Program-made: the position numbers and the translations under genes
The notes under the pieces: model-generated
The model's input: only the letters and a program-made list of their open reading frames with translations
The model's database searches: none
What the model was told of the DNA's origin: nothing
Assembly (NCBI GenBank): GCA_946629475.1
Contig: CAMOXX010000148.1
Location: forward strand, 1-6,858
DNA: 6,858 nucleotides
DNA from: an uncultured Blautia sp.
GTDB lineage: Bacteria; Bacillota; Clostridia; Lachnospirales; Lachnospiraceae
Direction of reading: 5' to 3'
Shown: piece by piece, positions 4,675 through 6,858 of the stretch
Position numbering within the stretch: position 1 is the stretch's first letter
How the letters are laid out: each line of letters starts with the position of its first letter

Positions 4675-5421
4675 ATGGAAAAACCGCTCCTTCACACAGA
4701 ACATATTTCAAAATCCTATGACGGCCGCACGATTATCGAGGACATAAACATTCACCTGAATAAAGGTGAGCTGGTATCCCTGCTTGGCCTTTCCGGCTCC
4801 GGCAAGACCACGCTCTTTCAGGTAATCTCCGGCCTCGTGCGGCCCGACAGCGGTGCGGTTTTCCTGTCAGACGAAAACGTCACGGAAAAACCCGGTAAAA
4901 TCAGCTATATGCTTCAGAAGGATCTTCTCCTTCCGCACAAAAAAGTGATTGACAATGCCGCCCTTCCGCTGGTAATCCGGGGAATGTCAAAAAAAGAAGC
5001 CCGCCATAAGGCGGACCCCTACTTTTCAGAATTTGGTCTTAACGGGACACAGTACCAGTACCCAGCCCAGCTTTCCGGCGGAATGCGCCAGAGAGCGGCG
5101 CTGCTCCGCACCTACCTCGGGTCAGAGGGCGTTGCTTTGCTTGACGAACCCTTCTCCGCTCTGGATATGATCACCAAAGGGCAGATGCACACCTGGTACC
5201 TCGAAGTGATGAACCGTATCGACCTGTCAACACTTTTCATCACCCATGACATCGATGAAGCTCTGACTCTCTCCGACCGGATTTACATCATGACCGGAAC
5301 CCCCGGACGGATCGACCACGAATTGAAAATCGAGACACCGCGAAATGCCCGCAAGGATTATTCCCTCACCGAGGAATTCCTGGAATACAAGCGGCAGATC
5401 ATGAAAACACTGAAGCAGTAA
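4675..5421 (+). CDS. thiZ: ABC transporter ATP-binding protein, thiamine/precursor uptake
   Basis: A 248-residue ATPase that powers the ThiXY importer at the cytoplasmic face. All motifs are intact: Walker A GLSGSGKT (38-45), Q-loop Gln81 in YMLQKDLLLPH, signature LSGGMRQ (133-139), Walker B VALLDEP (153-159), D-loop SALD (161-164) and switch His191 in FITHD. The length and the C-terminal TGTPGRI stretch match NitT/TauT/ThiZ-type ATPases, with no added regulatory domain. GAGGTG (4659-4664) lies 10 bases before the ATG. It is separated from thiY by 111 bp containing two strong hairpins, unlike the tight spacing of the earlier genes, but shares their direction and no convincing separate promoter is seen. 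The ligand is inferred from the riboswitch and neighbours. Confidence 0.92.
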   Translation: MEKPLLHTEHISKSYDGRTIIEDINIHLNKGELVSLLGLSGSGKTTLFQVISGLVRPDSGAVFLSDENVTEKPGKISYMLQKDLLLPHKKVIDNAALPLVIRGMSKKEARHKADPYFSEFGLNGTQYQYPAQLSGGMRQRAALLRTYLGSEGVALLDEPFSALDMITKGQMHTWYLEVMNRIDLSTLFITHDIDEALTLSDRIYIMTGTPGRIDHELKIETPRNARKDYSLTEEFLEYKRQIMKTLKQ

Positions 5422-5492
5422 AATGTCATCCCCGGTTTTCCGGCAGGCCCGACGGCAGGAGTATCACCGCTGCACGAAAGGGAATGCGCGAT

Positions 5493-6257
5493 TTACTGAT
5501 TTCTGTACACCGGGTCAGCAGGATAACCGCCATGGAGCTTCTGCATCGCCCTCTGCAGGGCATCGCGCGAATTCTTCCAGTCGGCATCCTTGTTGCGGTA
5601 GTCAAATTTATCCACAAACCAGTCCAGCTCCTCCTGAATCCTCTGGAGGTTATTTTCCATCACGCTGCTGATCGTGGAGACAAACTCCTGAAGCTGTTCC
5701 CCCGAAAGCTCATCAGACGCGCTCTCCATCAGATCGCCAAAGTGCGGAAGGCAAAAGCCCTTGCAGTTCCTCACTTTTTCGCGGAAGGCTTCGTCCTTTT
5801 TATACATAAAATAGAATGTCGAGACATAGCAGGCAAACTCCTCTTTCATCCTTTCACAGATATAACAGGAGCCCTCTCTTTTTTCTGTCCATGCGGCGAC
5901 CGCATCCTTTTCGACACTCTTTTTTCCGGTAATCCGTTTAAAAAGGCCGCCCTTTCCGGCAGGTGTGTATCCTGCGAGCTGGCTGTGCAGCTCCTCACGG
6001 ACTTTTTTCATATGGGTCTGTAAAATCAGGGCATTTCCCAGAGCGTTTCCATAATCAAACATCATCTTCGTATGAAGCCTGCAGAAGCCGGCCTCATCCG
6101 TCTTTTCCCTCACATCGCTCTCCATGTACGAAGAACTGCTGCCGAGCACAAAATCCATCGTCTTCTGCAGCAGCGCGCGCTCCAGAAAGCAGAGCGGACA
6201 TTCATCCTGTTCGTTCATGGCATCATTCAGCGGGATTGTGTACAGCTTCTCTTTCAT
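5493..6257 (-). CDS. DUF6062-like protein with two CxxC...GFCxxH modules
   Basis: A 254-residue protein of unknown function that resembles the DUF6062 family of Clostridia (recognised from the KEKLYTIPLNDA start and the CPLC motif; not verified by search). Two matching cysteine/histidine sets are visible: CPLC (20-23) with GFCRLH (57-62), and CYIC (131-134) with GFCLPH (167-172). Second Cys to third Cys distances are 36 and 35 residues, pointing to an internal duplication and probably two metal-binding or structural sites. A basic GGLFKRITGKK linker (103-113) separates the halves; the C-terminal third is charged and helical-looking. No signal peptide or membrane helix, so cytosolic. The ATG at 6255-6257 has AGAAGGGA just upstream. 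It follows the SHOCT-domain gene by 46 bases in the same direction and ends 71 bases from the convergent thiZ stop. Zinc binding is inference. Confidence 0.8.
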   Translation of the reverse strand: MKEKLYTIPLNDAMNEQDECPLCFLERALLQKTMDFVLGSSSSYMESDVREKTDEAGFCRLHTKMMFDYGNALGNALILQTHMKKVREELHSQLAGYTPAGKGGLFKRITGKKSVEKDAVAAWTEKREGSCYICERMKEEFACYVSTFYFMYKKDEAFREKVRNCKGFCLPHFGDLMESASDELSGEQLQEFVSTISSVMENNLQRIQEELDWFVDKFDYRNKDADWKNSRDALQRAMQKLHGGYPADPVYRNQ

Positions 6258-6303
6258 AGGATTCCCTTCTGCCTTCTCTTATATCTGTGGATATACTGAA
6301 CTG

Positions 6304-6738
6304 TTACCTTCTCTTTTCGTACCGTTCCTTCAGCACCTGGTATTCCTCCCGGGTCACCAGGCCGTTCTGCAGATAGCTGTCGAGCTGCGCGATATATCTT
6401 TCCTTATCGCTTTTGCTCACATAGCGCACAGTGCTGTCACTCTCTGTTTTCACTTTTTCTCTCGGCTGGTTCAGGCCCGGAGTTTTCGGCCTTCCGGCAT
6501 TCCTGAATATGGAAATAAGAGAGCTAAGCATAACGATTACAGCAATAATCAGCACGATTGCTTCGATCAGTTCGATGGTCCACGCCCTGAAAATAAACTC
6601 CATCTGACGCGCCCCGATTCCGCGATAGCGGATAAATTCAATGATTCTCCGGATTCCTTCCTTCGGGATCCACACAACAATCAGTATGGAAAGGATAAAT
6701 CCCAGAATAGCGGCTCCCCCACTCGATTTTTTATTCAT
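6304..6738 (-). CDS. Small membrane protein with C-terminal SHOCT domain
   Basis: A 144-residue protein of unknown function. Residues 9-24 and about 57-78 are hydrophobic enough to span the membrane, with an amphipathic basic stretch between (IRRIIEFIRYR, 29-39). After a polar linker (about 80-108) the C-terminus carries a SHOCT motif: YIAQLDSYLQNGLVTREEY (115-133) and LKERYEKR, matching the usual pattern of a leucine-spaced helix, a Gly-Leu/Ile-Thr-x-Glu-Glu turn and a second helix. SHOCT domains are short modules found at the ends of many membrane or PH-like proteins, thought to mediate oligomerisation. The start ATG (6736-6738) has AGGTGG upstream. It precedes the DUF6062-like gene by 46 bp on the same strand and may be co-transcribed with it; no functional link is known to me. 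Confidence 0.8.
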   Translation of the reverse strand: MNKKSSGGAAILGFILSILIVVWIPKEGIRRIIEFIRYRGIGARQMEFIFRAWTIELIEAIVLIIAVIVMLSSLISIFRNAGRPKTPGLNQPREKVKTESDSTVRYVSKSDKERYIAQLDSYLQNGLVTREEYQVLKERYEKRR

Positions 6739-6826
6739 AAAACCACCTGCTCTCTTTTATCTGTTCTGCATGGATTTTTTGCCTGACGCATCACGTGTTT
6801 GGACAGGCACGCCCCAAGTCCTTTCA

Positions 6827-6852
6827 CCCGCCTGCAAGCAGGCTTGCGCGGG
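6827..6852. repeat. Imperfect inverted repeat at the right edge of the window
   Basis: CCCGC (6827-6831) and GCAAG (6834-6838) pair with CTTGC (6843-6847) and GCGGG (6848-6852) around CAGG, leaving a CT bulge. GCCTG (6781-6785) and CAGGC (6804-6808) form another weaker pair nearby. No gene is visible in 6739-6858. On the minus strand this is upstream of the SHOCT gene and may be the 3' end structure of a neighbouring transcript. Confidence 0.3.
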
Positions 6853-6858
6853 TTCAGG

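Noticed and set aside
6296..6306. CTGAACTGTTA resembles CTGAACAGTTA of the thiY-thiZ inverted repeat
   Set aside because: One mismatch over 11 bases, no partner arm nearby, and it overlaps the stop codon of the SHOCT gene; likely chance.
6124..6786. 220-codon open frame on the plus strand across the DUF6062-like and SHOCT genes
   Set aside because: It is antisense to two genes with ribosome sites and recognisable motifs, and it covers their junction.
6827..6858. GC-rich fold ending in GGTTCAGG considered as part of a tRNA
   Set aside because: No acceptor, anticodon or proper T-arm consensus can be laid out, and the sequence is cut by the window edge.

Overview
The window reads as a chromosomal stretch of a Gram-positive anaerobe, most likely a Clostridia/Lachnospiraceae-type Firmicute. 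This inference rests on strong AGGAGG-type ribosome binding sites, AT-rich intergenic DNA between moderately GC-rich genes, a TPP riboswitch that acts through a Rho-independent terminator, an AraC regulator divergent from a family 1 sugar-binding protein, and a DUF6062-type gene. No database search was possible.

Layout. (1) 1-911, minus: 5' part of a carbohydrate ABC-transporter solute-binding protein, cut by the window edge. (2) 912-1348: a 437-bp AT-rich divergent control region with several copies of an ATTGCT/GCTATT motif and candidate promoters in both directions. (3) 1349-2215, plus: an AraC-family regulator with an N-terminal cupin, probably controlling the divergent sugar-uptake gene. 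(4) 2216-2531: a 316-bp control region holding the araC 3' hairpin, an 18-bp tandem repeat, a promoter, a TPP aptamer, a terminator with a visible antiterminator partner, and two further small hairpins. (5) 2532-5421, plus: a four-gene operon made of an MTH1187/YkoF-like thiamine-binding protein, then permease (thiX), NMT1/THI5-like binding protein (thiY) and ATPase (thiZ). Two strong hairpins lie between thiY and thiZ. (6) 5493-6738, minus and convergent: a small membrane protein with a C-terminal SHOCT domain, followed by a DUF6062-like cysteine/histidine-rich protein. (7) 6739-6858: upstream region of that pair, with an inverted repeat at the edge.

How it works together. The central unit looks like a complete, TPP-repressed importer for thiamine or a thiamine pyrimidine precursor (HMP or formylaminopyrimidine type). 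ThiY captures the ligand outside, ThiX forms the channel, ThiZ drives transport, and the small cytosolic protein probably binds thiamine. When TPP is plentiful the aptamer holds the strand that would otherwise disrupt the terminator, so transcription stops before the first gene. The left-hand unit is a separate sugar-uptake system with its own regulator.

I found no wholly new system. The observations most worth a second look are the exact 8-bp antiterminator in a riboswitch with a minimal P3, the run of abutting hairpins before the first thi gene, the tandem palindromes upstream of the thi promoter, the hairpin pair between thiY and thiZ, the 21-bp-spaced operator-like repeats near araC, and the duplicated CxxC...GFCxxH modules in the DUF6062-like protein.
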